64,000 nucleotides of DNA from Prosthecobacter algae (GCF_039542385.1 NZ_BAABIA010000002.1:434001-498000), one strand, 5' to 3'; counted from the stretch's first letter, positions 11,101 to 18,977 are shown. Numbers and translations: made by a program. Notes: a model not told the origin generated them from the sequence alone.

Positions 11101-11654
11101 GCCGGCACCTCGAAGGGTGTAAGCACCGTGCCAGGAATCACCTGCGGGGTGGCCGTGGGAGAGGTGGCCCAGGCGACGGCGAGACTGTCTCCGCCGTAGC
11201 CTTCCTTCATCAGGGCCTCGATGTAATAACGCTGCCCCGCCTGCAAGGAGATGGGGGCAGACTTTTGCTCCGTAAACTTGGTCCAGCGAAGCGCCTCCGT
11301 CCAGCCGGGCACATGGGCGATCCGCACCTTGTTGTTAGGCTCATCATCCGTGCTTAGCCACAGTTCGCAGTTATCATCCCCACTGACCCAGAAGCTGTAG
11401 CTGCCCGCAGCAGCAGGGGTGAGGTAGGCCCGCATGCGCACACCATACCGCTCCGCCCAATTCACAGGCGCGGCAAAGTTAGCATCCACCGTGCGCAGCA
11501 ATGGATTGCCAGGGTAATCAGCGGAAAGCGTGAGGTCCGCCACCACCCCGCCATCCAGATGAGTCCACACCTCCCGCAGCACACCCGTTTGGGCATTGAG
11601 TGAGGAAACCAAGGTCAATAAGAGACCAATGACCGAAGCGGGAGCCTTGTTCAT
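5172..11654 (-). CDS. Giant secreted PA14-repeat/PKD-like/DUF1800 protein
   Basis: A 2160-residue protein with a signal peptide (about residues 1-21, ending LNAQ). Six PA14-like modules follow, each with the pattern W-x-x-x-Y-G-x-R/L...G-x-Y-x-F...S-D/A-D-x-x-E...Y-Y-I/V-E-x-x-x-K-E...A-W. They alternate with beta-rich PKD/Ig-like modules containing W-x-x-x-S-G-P and ATDGxxTxTD-type motifs. After module six comes one DUF5011-like domain (PTITLTGGSSVTIPVGGSYVD region). The last 550 residues or so are DUF1800, starting ARFLKQATFGPSEADI and containing NFF and QAPTVFNFFNP blocks. PA14 domains usually bind carbohydrate, so the N-terminal four-fifths is probably a glycan-binding or adhesive array. 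It is first in an operon with the DUF1501 gene. Confidence 0.93.
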   Translation of the reverse strand: MNKAPASVIGLLLTLVSSLNAQTGVLREVWTHLDGGVVADLTLSADYPGNPLLRTVDANFAAPVNWAERYGVRMRAYLTPAAAGSYSFWVSGDDNCELWLSTDDEPNNKVRIAHVPGWTEALRWTKFTEQKSAPISLQAGQRYYIEALMKEGYGGDSLAVAWATSPTATPQVIPGTVLTPFEVPASIPTGLLVEAGKPVTQYAPNYTVELAAQALNVADANVSPTLQWTQVSGPAATITTADAATTSAILTRAGVYVFRATASHSGNSAFDDVTVTIQPPLAADAGKALANYWFGVDGNTVASLSRSLDYPNFPHAHRLVSTLTQTQSLAEQYGQHVRGFILVPVTGSYRFFMAASKKAEFHLSTDAATANLQLRAAVTTTVNATDFANHAAQASPAITLTAGQKYAFEIRHKDDWGTDHCTVMWQQPGQNYLSEITGEYLAPPSDAAAVIAGTQEFDLSHDYLLNAGRDVVLHMPRNSVSLSAYESRRIWGADAPTRVWSQVSGPKGVLFSTPDSAQTLATFPKAGLYVLRYSVTTLNNTSTDEVTVDVKAPLNAQVGALTRQVWWDKQYATLDALRADPAFPNSPDIVDAVPDLKQHNSWADRYATRVTGILNVPAGGPDPVNYVFYVSGDDAVEFSISTDATMANLRKVCYATTASGREVWTNEASQTSAPIALKPGGRYYVELLHKETWSSDYFAVAWSPEGDRRPKVIEGSYLEPSQKAPAFDPTLTFYARAGKDRTYWWPHDRTRLAGSWIKVLSSDKTPTALWKQVSGPKSTLVEPASLTSEVVFSAAGIYTYELAITEGAYTHRDTVVITVTAPLAKTTGALTRSVWLDVEGITLPDLFAYDPALAYPHFEDLLPGVEPPSNWADYYGTRLKGSLMVPVSGSYTFWIASDDASELKLDLNDGQGIRRVAHLDSAVYNSRDWDRRASQKSATLSLTAGVPYPVEILHKERDSSDYLAVAMEGPATNGREVVSRGFLIPERVVPAFNPEISVALGTDRTVLWPQNELALAALVYDLKAGPKALSYQWSSKSAKVSFDNKASPVARVKFSGPGVYEIKMTATDGTSTGTDTMLVTVQNPLATKAGGLLRETWTGVTGYQLVNLTNSAAYKGKPNHSDILPNLETPSNWGDNYGQRLSGFLQVPIEGDYVFLLASDEESAFWLNPQGDAAAGAQKICSTPYATGRYNWTRYASQKSAVVHLVPGTRYYVQALHKEGGSDDYFAVAYRLASQTDAEAQVIPGALLSPPDGVTASAFDGEMIVKAGEPQSSYWPKIRFSLKGSAVDYVPGPQALAYRWSILSGPKGTAIFDQPTALTTDVELPAAGTYKLQLTATDGVNTRSAEVTLTLAAAIAQGTGSILAETFNGINGGWVTDLMASPKFPNSPDSRVQLPRAEIPSNKGENYGMLLRGYLHPPVTGIYRFNLASDDWSEIHLSTDRTPEKKELACFVPAGTDYYEWRKFPDYQLSRPISLTKGKSYYIEIRFKESGWRDHLALAWLLPGATAFEVIDGPFLSPFQLADKQPPTITLTGGSSVTIPVGGSYVDPGFSAQDLEDGNITGSVTTQGTVDTSKPGTYTLRYVVTDSSGNQSVIATRQVTVAVAEGTEPTYPADASGSHVASPWTAPATITDLEAARFLKQATFGPSEADIARVKQVGFSKWIDEQLALPVTSHLEHLDRMALFEGAQERLLELSRTANTLGLPGAVMPMTNTPLETEDRLYSWWTIAATAPDQLRQRVALALSEILVISDRNGALRNYPRGCTNYYDLLARSVAPGVPYRKLLEDVTFNPMMGVWLTMVRSSKTQPDENYPREIMQLFSIGLEHLNKDGTLKRNGAGNAIPTYSQTEILELSRAFTGWTFNNSRSFTWSGNATDEINPMMSFEDAHDRGQKVIVGGATIPAGQTAMQDVRRCLDILAAHPNVGPFISKRLIQRLVTSNPSPAYLFRVSKVWDDNGKGVRGDIGAVVKAILLDSEARMLNAAPGAGKMSEPMIRLARVLRALPKPPNSNPPVLGRYVMWNASDELGQWPMQAPTVFNFFNPTYSPPGALLNAGLAAPEYEITTELTVTDTANYFFEGVTNGFYANQGGRVGLDLLPLTSVWNTPDVLLSKLETLLLGRTMSANLRASLMNLHALHIANANNGVKVMLQLITASPEFSTER

Positions 11655-11758
11655 GCGGAATTATGGAAATTAGCATAACGAAGGATCTAACGCAATAGGT
11701 TGATAATGAATGCATCAATTGTCACAAAGACCCTCCCGCATCCCTTAAGCATAACCAC

Positions 11759-12628
11759 TCAAGCATGACCGAGGACACGCGCTAGCACCTGGCCTAACCG
11801 CGATGTTTTGCGTGTGATCAGCCGCACCGTGCGGACCGGACTGGGGTCAAGCCGCAGAAACATCACCCCCTCCACCTTCGGGCGATCAGCGAGGGCCATT
11901 TTGGGCATCAGAGTCACGCCGGCCCCATGACGGATGAGAGCGATCAAGGTCTCGATGCTGGTGGCGATGGACTCATGCGGCCCGCCGCCGCCATGCGCGG
12001 CGCAGAAGTCCAGGGCCTGATCCCGCAGGCAATGGCCGTCCTTGAGCAGCAGCAGTTTGTCACCACTCATGCGCTCGGGGACCACCCGCCGTTTGGAGGC
12101 AGCCAGACTGTGGCCCGCAGGCACGGCCAAAAGCAGTTCATCCTCCATCAGCACAGCCTCTTCGAGAAGGGAGTCCACGGTCGGGGTCGCTGTGATGGCG
12201 GCATCCAGGTCTCCCTGGGCCACCCCTTTCTCCAGGGCCTGGGTCACGTCCTCCACCACCCGCACTGACATCTCTGGGCAGGCCAGCTTCACCGCAGAAA
12301 GCACCGCGCCCAGCCGGTACGGGGCAATGGTGGGAATCATTCCCAGGGTGATTTCACGGGGCATCTGCCCGGCTTCAAGCGCCACCTCATCCAGCATTTC
12401 CTGCCGCGCACGCAGGATGCCCCGCGCGCGGCTGACAAAGACCAAACCTGAGCGCGTGACGACGACGCGACGGTTGGTCCGCTCCACTAGCTGCACCCCG
12501 AGATCCGCCTCCAGCTTTTGCAGTTGCAGGCTCAGCGTGCTCTGGCTCACATGGCAGGCCTTTGCGGCCTGGCCAAAATGCCCATGTTCCGCCACAGCGA
12601 CGAGGTATTCGAGGTCACGAAAGTTCAT
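11759..12628 (-). CDS. oxyR: OxyR-type LysR family regulator
   Basis: A 289-residue LysR-type regulator with an N-terminal winged helix (MNFRDLEYLVAVAEHGHFGQ, then HVSQSTLSLQLQKLE) and a C-terminal effector domain. The decisive feature is KDGHCLRDQALDFC with Cys200 and Cys209, matching the spacing and context of the redox pair C199/C208 of E. coli OxyR, which forms a disulfide on H2O2 exposure. It is therefore assigned as the peroxide sensor. No catalase or peroxidase gene lies next to it; the peroxiredoxin at 19020 is the nearest candidate target. It is divergent from the methyltransferase gene, with about 190 bases between them. Confidence 0.93.
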   Translation of the reverse strand: MNFRDLEYLVAVAEHGHFGQAAKACHVSQSTLSLQLQKLEADLGVQLVERTNRRVVVTRSGLVFVSRARGILRARQEMLDEVALEAGQMPREITLGMIPTIAPYRLGAVLSAVKLACPEMSVRVVEDVTQALEKGVAQGDLDAAITATPTVDSLLEEAVLMEDELLLAVPAGHSLAASKRRVVPERMSGDKLLLLKDGHCLRDQALDFCAAHGGGGPHESIATSIETLIALIRHGAGVTLMPKMALADRPKVEGVMFLRLDPSPVRTVRLITRKTSRLGQVLARVLGHA

Positions 12629-12821
12629 GGGAATAAGGGATCATGGTAGCCAAAATGGCAGGTGGCCGCCAGCGGCATTCGCGGTGCTCACCCAGACTCC
12701 CGACATGAAACGGATGAGGCGCAACCTTGACAGTGGACAAGGAGAGGCTAGGTGACGTCAGCTTTCATCCGGGCAAACTGCCCGAGTGATTCCGGTAATA
12801 TCCATACCACTACCACGACTG

Positions 12822-13544
12822 ATGTCCCTCGGCTCCCACCTTTTGAGTCCACGTCTGCATGAGCGCCTCCAGGTAGAACGCTGGTATGTGCACCAGTTCA
12901 TCCGCACCCAGGCCATGCCCCTAATGAAGCCTGGCATGCTGGTTTTGGATGCCGGTTCTGGCCACGAACACGAGCAGTATCTGCGCAAAGAGCTGCTCGC
13001 CACCGGGGCCACCCTCCACACCTGCGACTTCAGCCCCGGCCCAGGGGTTGACTTTGCAGCCGACGTTTCGGCCCTTCCCTTTGCCGATGCCACGTATGAT
13101 CTGGTGCTCTCCACCCAGGTGCTGGAGCATGTGCAGGACCCTAAAAAGGTCGTCTCAGAAATGGCCCGCGTATTGAAGCCGGGAGGTCACCTGTTTCTGA
13201 CCACGCCTCAGTCTTCCCCACTGCACAATCTGCCGTGGAATTATTTCAATTTCACCAACCTCGGCCTGAGACTGCTCTTTGATGCCGCAGGGCTTAAAAT
13301 CCTCCGCGAAATGCCGCAGGGGGGGCACTTTGCGCTGCTGGCGTACCAGTTGCACTGGACCGTCAATTTCTTCCGCCAGTCCAGCCTGCCAGGGCTAGTC
13401 AAAAAGCTTTCCATGCTTTTCTGCCAGATGTTCTTTGGCTTCTTTGCCAAAGTGGTGCTCCTGTGGCTGGACCGGCTGGATTCAGAACCTCTCAATACCC
13501 AGGGCTGGTGCATTCACGGCGTGAAGCCGTCATCCGATGCCTGA
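12822..13544 (+). CDS. Class I SAM-dependent methyltransferase
   Basis: A 240-residue methyltransferase of the type-11 kind. Motif I is VLDAGSGHEHE, followed by the acidic segment TCDFSPGPGVDF, ADVSALPFADATYDLVLSTQVLEHV (motifs for the adenine side and the LEH hallmark) and ARVLKPGGHLFLTTP. The C-terminal part holds aromatic and hydrophobic segments that may touch the membrane. The frame can also start at a GTG at 12786; the ATG at 12822 was preferred because the conserved-looking region begins there. A TTGACA sequence at 12727-12732 could be a -35 element. It ends 3 bases before the first of two tandem glycosyltransferase-like genes, so a role in modifying a glycan or lipid is a plausible inference. 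Confidence 0.85.
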   Translation: MSLGSHLLSPRLHERLQVERWYVHQFIRTQAMPLMKPGMLVLDAGSGHEHEQYLRKELLATGATLHTCDFSPGPGVDFAADVSALPFADATYDLVLSTQVLEHVQDPKKVVSEMARVLKPGGHLFLTTPQSSPLHNLPWNYFNFTNLGLRLLFDAAGLKILREMPQGGHFALLAYQLHWTVNFFRQSSLPGLVKKLSMLFCQMFFGFFAKVVLLWLDRLDSEPLNTQGWCIHGVKPSSDA

Positions 13545-13547
13545 TTC

Positions 13548-14936
13548 ATGACAGGCGCGTCTGTCCATTCCATGGAATCAGCATCTTCAAACCCGACTTC
13601 CCCATTGCGGCGCTGGTGGCGGCTGTCTAGGCTGCGCTTGGTGGATTCGCTCCGGCATTCGCGGCGGCTGCGTTCACTCAATGCCCTGCGCCTGCGACTG
13701 AGGGCCACCCTGACCACGCCTGCTGCAGCGGCACGCACCCTCTGCCGCGCGCTGGAATTCAGCGAATCGCCACGGCTGGACCAGCACCTCATCCGGCAAC
13801 TACAGGCTGCCGATCGCTTCCCTGATTCCGTCTCCTTCTGGCGGCCCATCGTCGCCTCACTGCCGCGTTACCGCAGCCTGGTGGTGAAGCAGCCCCAGCT
13901 TTCCCGGTCCATCATTCTCAAGGCCCCTGGCCCCAATGGAGAAAAAGGAGTGCTGCTGATGTATTTCGAATACAACTGGGTGCGGCTGGCCCTGGGCATT
14001 TCTGAAGAGGACTTTCGCTGGCTGGATGAGCACTTTGACTTCATTCTCTCCACCAGTTGGTCCCCCACCGACTACGCCGCCCTCCGTCTTTTCCTGGCCC
14101 AGACCACTGGGCCTGTGTTTGTGCAGCCCTGCAATTACGCCGAGGCAGCCAAACTGGCCTCCTTCCATCCCCGCCTCGTCGTGCTCGACAGCCTGCCTTG
14201 CGACTGGGTGGACCCGCAGTTTTATCCCGTGCAGCCAGGGCAGCAGCGTCCCATCGACATCCTCATGGTGGCCAACTGGGGCGAATTCAAAAGGCACTGG
14301 GATTTCTTTCATGCCTTGCGCCATCTCCCGGCATCCTGGCGGGTGGTCCTCGTCGGCCAGGTGGAGGGCAATCGCGACCAGGCATTCATCGCCCGTCTAG
14401 CCCAGGACATCGGCGTGCCCCAGAAGCTGGAAATCTGCCAGTCCTTGCCTGCGGAGGAGGTCTCTCTCCTGCAACTGCAAGCCCGGGTGTCCTTGATCTT
14501 CAGCCTACGCGAAGGCTGCTGTGTGGCAGCGGTGGAATCTCTCTTCGCCGGCTGCGCCCTGGGCCTGCGGGCAGATGCCCACGTGGGTCCCCTGCATTAC
14601 ATCCACTCCCTCACGGGCAGGCGGCTGCGGCCAGGACATCTGGCGGCGGACATCCAGGAACTGCACCAAGTGGCCCCCACTCTGCAGCCCGCCTCCTGGG
14701 CCGCCCAAAACATCTCCTGCCACCAAACCCACGCCAAGGTCAACCAAGCCCTGCGCACGCAGGCCATCCAGCATGGCCGTCCCTGGACCCAGGATCTCCT
14801 GCTGCCACACTGGCGGCCGTACCCGCGCCATGCGCATCCGCAAGACGCCGTCGCACTCCGGCCGCTCTACGCAGAATGCCACCAGCGCTTCCCCTCCGTT
14901 TTCCCTCCAGATCTCCTCGAAACCTCCAACCGATGA
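13548..14936 (+). CDS. Glycosyltransferase-like protein, tandem paralogue A
   Basis: A 462-residue protein. The central and C-terminal half looks like a GT-B (GT4-like) nucleotide-sugar domain: PIDILMVANWGEFKRHWDFF, RVVLVGQ, a PQKLEICQSLPAEEV segment and LREGCCVAAVESLFAG, which occupies the place of the E-x7-E/EA-x-A-x-G donor-binding motif. The N-terminal half has MYFEYNW and STSWSPTDYAALRLF and resembles no family I can name. The N-terminal 70 residues are basic and Arg-rich, unlike the neighbour. It begins 3 bases after the methyltransferase stop, so the two are probably co-transcribed. The paralogue at 15076-16407 shares nearly every motif. An alternative start is the ATG at 13572. Confidence 0.75.
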   Translation: MTGASVHSMESASSNPTSPLRRWWRLSRLRLVDSLRHSRRLRSLNALRLRLRATLTTPAAAARTLCRALEFSESPRLDQHLIRQLQAADRFPDSVSFWRPIVASLPRYRSLVVKQPQLSRSIILKAPGPNGEKGVLLMYFEYNWVRLALGISEEDFRWLDEHFDFILSTSWSPTDYAALRLFLAQTTGPVFVQPCNYAEAAKLASFHPRLVVLDSLPCDWVDPQFYPVQPGQQRPIDILMVANWGEFKRHWDFFHALRHLPASWRVVLVGQVEGNRDQAFIARLAQDIGVPQKLEICQSLPAEEVSLLQLQARVSLIFSLREGCCVAAVESLFAGCALGLRADAHVGPLHYIHSLTGRRLRPGHLAADIQELHQVAPTLQPASWAAQNISCHQTHAKVNQALRTQAIQHGRPWTQDLLLPHWRPYPRHAHPQDAVALRPLYAECHQRFPSVFPPDLLETSNR

Positions 14937-15075
14937 CTCCACCACCTCTTCATGGTCATGACTTCGGTCAGCAGGTTGACACCACAACAGGCCGAGCTAT
15001 CAGACACCCGGAATTCTGGCAGGGCAGCAGGTTCCTCCAGCCTTCGGCCCACCCGCAGCCCCCAGGAAACGCGTC

Positions 15076-16407
15076 ATGAAGCTGACCCCGCTTTCCCTCA
15101 TCGGCACCCGCTTCAAAGACGAGCTGCGCTACTCAGAATCCATCCGCGAAGCGTGCGGGAAGTTCCTTGCCCTCGCCTCCACTCTGGCCAAGAAGCCTGC
15201 CCGTTTGGCCATGCTGGCACGTGCCGTCAGCCTCTGTGACCGGGAAACCGCCTGGCGGCCCATCATGGCACGACTGCATGAGACCGCCCAGGGTGCCGAC
15301 GCTGAACTCTGGCTGGCTGTCCTTCGCCATAGCTCCCGGCTACCGGCCATCGTCAAACAGAAGCCCTCGCTCACACGCACCGTCATCCTCAAAAGCCCCG
15401 GTGAGCAGGGGGAAAAAGGCGTCTTGTTGCATTACTTTGAGTACAACCTGGCTCGAGTTCTCCTGGCACTGCCGGAAGAGGAACTGCGCTGGCTGGCTTC
15501 CCATTATGACATCATCCTGGCGGCCAGTTGGACTCCCACGGACTATGCCTTGCTGGGCCTGGCCACCGCCCGCCTGCCGGGTGGTCTCTGGGTCCAGCCT
15601 GCTACCCACGGCGAACGCACCCGCCTGCAGGACTTTCATCCGCAAGTACGCTGCCTCCCCGGCCTCGCCTGTGACTGGGTGGAGCCCTCCTTTTACCAGC
15701 CCAAACCCTGGGCTGAGCGCAGCGTGGACATCCTCATGGTCGCTAACTGGGGAGATTTCAAAAGACACTGGGAATTTTTGGAGGCCCTCAAAGAGATGCC
15801 GAGGGATCTGCGCATCGTTCTTGTCGGCCAAAACGAAGGCAGCAACACCCGGGAAACCATCCAGCAAATGGCCCAGCAACTGAGTGTGCCACAGTCCTTA
15901 GAGATCAGAGAATCCCTTCCGATTGAAGAAGTCACCCGGCTGCAATGCGATGCCAAGATCTCCATGGTCATCAGTCGGCGCGAAGGCGGCTGCGTGGCCA
16001 TGGTCGAGTCTCTTTTTGCGGGAGCCGCCATCGCCATGCGCAAAGGGGCCAGCATCGGCTCGGCCGCCCACATCAATCCGCGCACAGGTGCCTTTTTACG
16101 CCCAGGACACATTGCCCAAGATCTGCTGGACCTGCTTGCCCGTGGAGCCTCCCTAGATTCCGCCGCCTGGGCCGTCGAAAATATTTCCTGCCATGTCACC
16201 TTGGCCGCCCTCGAAGGCAGCCTCAAATCTCATGCACTCGACCAAGGCAGACCGTGGACAAAAGGACTGACTTCCGTTCACTGGCGCCCGCATCCCATCC
16301 TCGCAGATCCTGCCGGACGCCAGTTGCTAAAACCCGCGTACGACGAGCTTCACACACGCTACCCCGCGCTGTTCGGGGCAGACCTGATGACCAAGAGTGC
16401 CTCCTGA
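15076..16407 (+). CDS. Glycosyltransferase-like protein, tandem paralogue B
   Basis: A 443-residue paralogue of the preceding gene, 139 bases downstream. It shares HYFEYNLAR, AASWTPTDYALLG, VDILMVANWGDFKRHWEF, IVLVGQNEG, REGGCVAMVESLFAGAAIAM, ENISCH and GRPWTKGL...HWRPHP in the same order, so the pair arose by tandem duplication. The GT-B-like donor-binding half suggests transfer of a sugar, but there is no direct evidence for the substrate. AGGAAA 8-12 bases upstream of the ATG at 15076 is a good ribosome-binding site. The last genes before it (methyltransferase, paralogue A) and the convergent acyltransferase after it make a small cell-surface glycan locus likely. Confidence 0.77.
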   Translation: MKLTPLSLIGTRFKDELRYSESIREACGKFLALASTLAKKPARLAMLARAVSLCDRETAWRPIMARLHETAQGADAELWLAVLRHSSRLPAIVKQKPSLTRTVILKSPGEQGEKGVLLHYFEYNLARVLLALPEEELRWLASHYDIILAASWTPTDYALLGLATARLPGGLWVQPATHGERTRLQDFHPQVRCLPGLACDWVEPSFYQPKPWAERSVDILMVANWGDFKRHWEFLEALKEMPRDLRIVLVGQNEGSNTRETIQQMAQQLSVPQSLEIRESLPIEEVTRLQCDAKISMVISRREGGCVAMVESLFAGAAIAMRKGASIGSAAHINPRTGAFLRPGHIAQDLLDLLARGASLDSAAWAVENISCHVTLAALEGSLKSHALDQGRPWTKGLTSVHWRPHPILADPAGRQLLKPAYDELHTRYPALFGADLMTKSAS

Positions 16408-16434
16408 CAAAGGACGTCTGGGCAGCGATGCGTT

Positions 16435-17535
16435 TCACCGAAAGGTCATCCTACGCCCCAGCCGGATCGCCGGGAGTTCCACGAAACGGTGCAAGACATA
16501 CGCCAGACTGACCGTCAGAGTCGCTGAGAGGAGGCAAAGCGCGCTTAGTGGCAAGGTCCTGCCACCTTCCAACCATATGCTGCGGAGTGCGATCATCACC
16601 GGATAGTGCAGGATGTAGAGGCCATAGGAAAGGTCGTATCGGAGGGCCTTCTGGATGCGTTCAAGAAAGGATTTCACCAAAGGCCAATGAAGTGTGAAGA
16701 CAATGAAACCCGCACTGCCCAGCGCACAGGTATAATGGTAGTAGCTCGCCTGGTCATGCGAAAAGCTCAGGCGCAAGGACATGGTCCGGTAAAGAGCGAT
16801 GCTCGCCAGCAGCAGCAGGCACCAGACCCAGGTGTTCATCTTAGACCATATCTTGGCGGGCAGACGGTGCAGCATCACCCCCATGCCAAACTGCCCCAGG
16901 AACAAGGCAGTGCCCACGACATGGTCCATCAGCCAGCCAGCCCCCAAAACTAGGCCAGCCAGCACAGCGGCGGCTACGGCCCAGTGAGTGCGCAACAACA
17001 CCCAGGCCAGGAAGGGAAAAACGATGGCTACCTTGGCCTCCACCATCAGCGTCCAAACTGTCGGCATGGCGAAGAATGACACAATGCCAGGAGCTATCAG
17101 CGTCATCTGCAAAAGCCACTGCTTCCATTGCAGCCCCGGCGCATCCACGAATGAGGACGGCATGTCCACCGCGTAGGTGAAGTCCGGTTTGGTCCGAACC
17201 CAGATCAACACGCAAAAGGTCACCAGCAAAGCCACCCAATACAGTGGATAGATGCGAAAAAACCTCCGGATCCCAAAGTTCACGTACTGCTTCAGCGATG
17301 GCTCACTGCGGCTCAGCGAGATGGCAAGCACATAACCGCTGAGGACGAAAAACAACGTCACCGCCGCCTTGGCATCTAGGAGGCCAAAGGCGGAATATCG
17401 AGGACCATCGATATCAAAGACCACATAAAAGTGCTCCCGAAAAACGATTACGGCCGCCGTCATTCTCAGTGCATCCAAGGCCCCAATCCGAAGGGGCTCG
17501 CTGCCAGTTTTTTCCGAAACTTTTACAGGATGCAT
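16435..17535 (-). CDS. Acyltransferase 3 family membrane protein
   Basis: A 366-residue integral membrane protein with about ten hydrophobic segments. The N-terminal LDALRMTAAVIVFREHF matches the conserved R-x10-H segment of acyltransferase 3 (OafA/YrhL/NodX) enzymes, and FFVLSGYVLAISLSR and RRFFRIYPLYWVALL are the other two family hallmarks. Such proteins O-acetylate (or otherwise acylate) sugars of lipopolysaccharide, capsule or exopolysaccharide. It converges on paralogue B with 27 bases between stops. The context agrees with modification of a surface glycan made by the neighbouring genes. Confidence 0.92.
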   Translation of the reverse strand: MHPVKVSEKTGSEPLRIGALDALRMTAAVIVFREHFYVVFDIDGPRYSAFGLLDAKAAVTLFFVLSGYVLAISLSRSEPSLKQYVNFGIRRFFRIYPLYWVALLVTFCVLIWVRTKPDFTYAVDMPSSFVDAPGLQWKQWLLQMTLIAPGIVSFFAMPTVWTLMVEAKVAIVFPFLAWVLLRTHWAVAAAVLAGLVLGAGWLMDHVVGTALFLGQFGMGVMLHRLPAKIWSKMNTWVWCLLLLASIALYRTMSLRLSFSHDQASYYHYTCALGSAGFIVFTLHWPLVKSFLERIQKALRYDLSYGLYILHYPVMIALRSIWLEGGRTLPLSALCLLSATLTVSLAYVLHRFVELPAIRLGRRMTFR

Positions 17536-17883
17536 AGATTTTCACGATATCCGTCAGCTCCAGGGATACACGGGCTTTCCCATGCAAAAAGCAATATTAA
17601 GAACAAACCAGAGATAAAGGTGAGTTGAAATCTTTTTGTCCGCCTCCGAACGACCTCTTATTCATTGGTAAAACCAATCATTTTTACTCATTTAAACAAT
17701 TATATCTATCACAAGGCTGTTTCATAATCATTCAGTTTCATCAGGCCCGATCATCTGAAGAGACAAGCCGACTGACTGCCACTTTCCCCCCGGAACCTAA
17801 GCCCTTTCATCCTTACCGTGAGCCTCTTGCACTGGAGGCGGGATGAAAGGGTGACTTTCACACCGCTCTCCAACCTCCAGCTC
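17536..17883. other. AT-rich intergenic region, no gene seen
   Basis: About 350 bases between the divergent acyltransferase and the small ORF at 17884. The part from about 17580 to 17740 is clearly richer in A and T than its surroundings (for example TTCATTGGTAAAACCAATCA, which contains the palindrome TTGGTAAAACCAA). No coding frame or clear promoter pair can be supported; promoters for both flanking genes must lie here. Confidence 0.5.
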
Positions 17884-18153
17884 ATGAAAAATTTTAAATT
17901 CGATTACGGGCAGCCTTTGGCCATCGTCGCTCTTCTTCTTGTGCTCTCCACGGCCTTTGCCTTTTTTGAGGAGCCCATTTCGCCGCCGACAGATGCCCGC
18001 AAAATACCAGGGACAGACCTTACCCGCTCACCCTTGGCCCCTGGCCGCCAAGAAAAAGCGAAAGACCTAAAACTTCGTCTAAATGCTGGTGATACTCCAG
18101 ATGCCGCCAATAAGCAGAGGGAAAGCCCGCTCATTCTGGCCGAGGACAAATAA
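17884..18153 (+). CDS. Small hypothetical single-pass membrane protein
   Basis: An 89-residue protein starting at the ATG at 17884. Residues about 11-27 (PLAIVALLLVLSTAFAFF) form one hydrophobic helix, followed by a Pro-, Lys- and Asp-rich soluble tail ending SPLILAEDK. The longer frame from 17818 adds residues that look non-coding. No family recognised. It could be a small exported or anchored protein; whether it is expressed is uncertain. The lipoprotein gene at 18225 follows 71 bases later on the same strand. Confidence 0.5.
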   Translation: MKNFKFDYGQPLAIVALLLVLSTAFAFFEEPISPPTDARKIPGTDLTRSPLAPGRQEKAKDLKLRLNAGDTPDAANKQRESPLILAEDK

Positions 18154-18224
18154 TCGGCAGCAGGTGCCCGCTCTTGCAATGGGAGGTTGTGCGTCAGCCC
18201 GACCCTTTTAAGCTGCCGCAAGGC

Positions 18225-18977
18225 ATGACCGTTTCGCTTTTCCCCACGCAGCTACCCACTGCGCTCCTCCTCTGTCTCCCTGGGCTTGCCCTGCTGCTGG
18301 CGGCCTGCTCTGCCGTGCCTGAAAAAGCAGACACCAGCCGCCGCCCGATCGTGCAGCGGCGGGAGGTGCTGGCCATCGCCCGGGCTTACAGCCAGCACCG
18401 ATGGAAGGCCGCCAAACCTAACATCAAGCATGGCAAAGACTCCCAAGGCATCCAGGTGGACACACCGGACGCGGACTACCGCCCCGCAGATGGCACCCGT
18501 CCCGGCTGGTGGATGGCCGGTGCCTGGAATGTGGGTGTCCCCTATCAGTGGGGCGGTTTTGATTCTCTGGAAGCGTTTGATTCCAAAATTCGCCGGGGCT
18601 TTGCTGCGGGCGATATTTATACCCCGGCCAAACGCGCAGGTCTGGATGCCGCCGTGAGCCGTGAAGCAACTGGCATCGACTGTTCCGGTCTCATTTCGCG
18701 CTGCTGGCGGCTGCACCGCTCCTACTCCACCCGGGAACTTCCTACTCTCTGTGACAAGCTGGGAGGCTATGAGGATCTGCGCCCTGGGGACATCCTCAAC
18801 ACCCACAATGCCCACGTGCTGCTCTTCGCCGGCTGGGCCAATCCCGCGCGCACTCGCGTCTCCGTCTATGAGGCAGGCTGCCACCCCACCTGGAAGGTTT
18901 TTCGCAGGCAGATACGTCTCGAATACCTGAAGCAAAAAAACTATCTTCCGTACCGATACCGGAACATTCGTGACTGA
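18225..18977 (+). CDS. NlpC/P60-like lipoprotein (putative peptidoglycan peptidase)
   Basis: A 250-residue protein. The N-terminus is a lipoprotein signal with the lipobox LLAAC (Cys28). The catalytic half contains GIDCSGLISRCW (Cys153) and, after a D-L-R-P-G-D-I-L segment, NAHVLLFAGW (His197), the Cys and His order and spacing typical of NlpC/P60 and CHAP-type cysteine peptidases. These cleave peptides within peptidoglycan stems. The region around YQWGGFDSLEAFD is the usual W/G-rich lead-in. The ATG at 18225 is preferred over the frame start at 18174 because it begins the signal peptide. No operon partner is certain; the peroxiredoxin starts 42 bases downstream. Confidence 0.85.
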   Translation: MTVSLFPTQLPTALLLCLPGLALLLAACSAVPEKADTSRRPIVQRREVLAIARAYSQHRWKAAKPNIKHGKDSQGIQVDTPDADYRPADGTRPGWWMAGAWNVGVPYQWGGFDSLEAFDSKIRRGFAAGDIYTPAKRAGLDAAVSREATGIDCSGLISRCWRLHRSYSTRELPTLCDKLGGYEDLRPGDILNTHNAHVLLFAGWANPARTRVSVYEAGCHPTWKVFRRQIRLEYLKQKNYLPYRYRNIRD

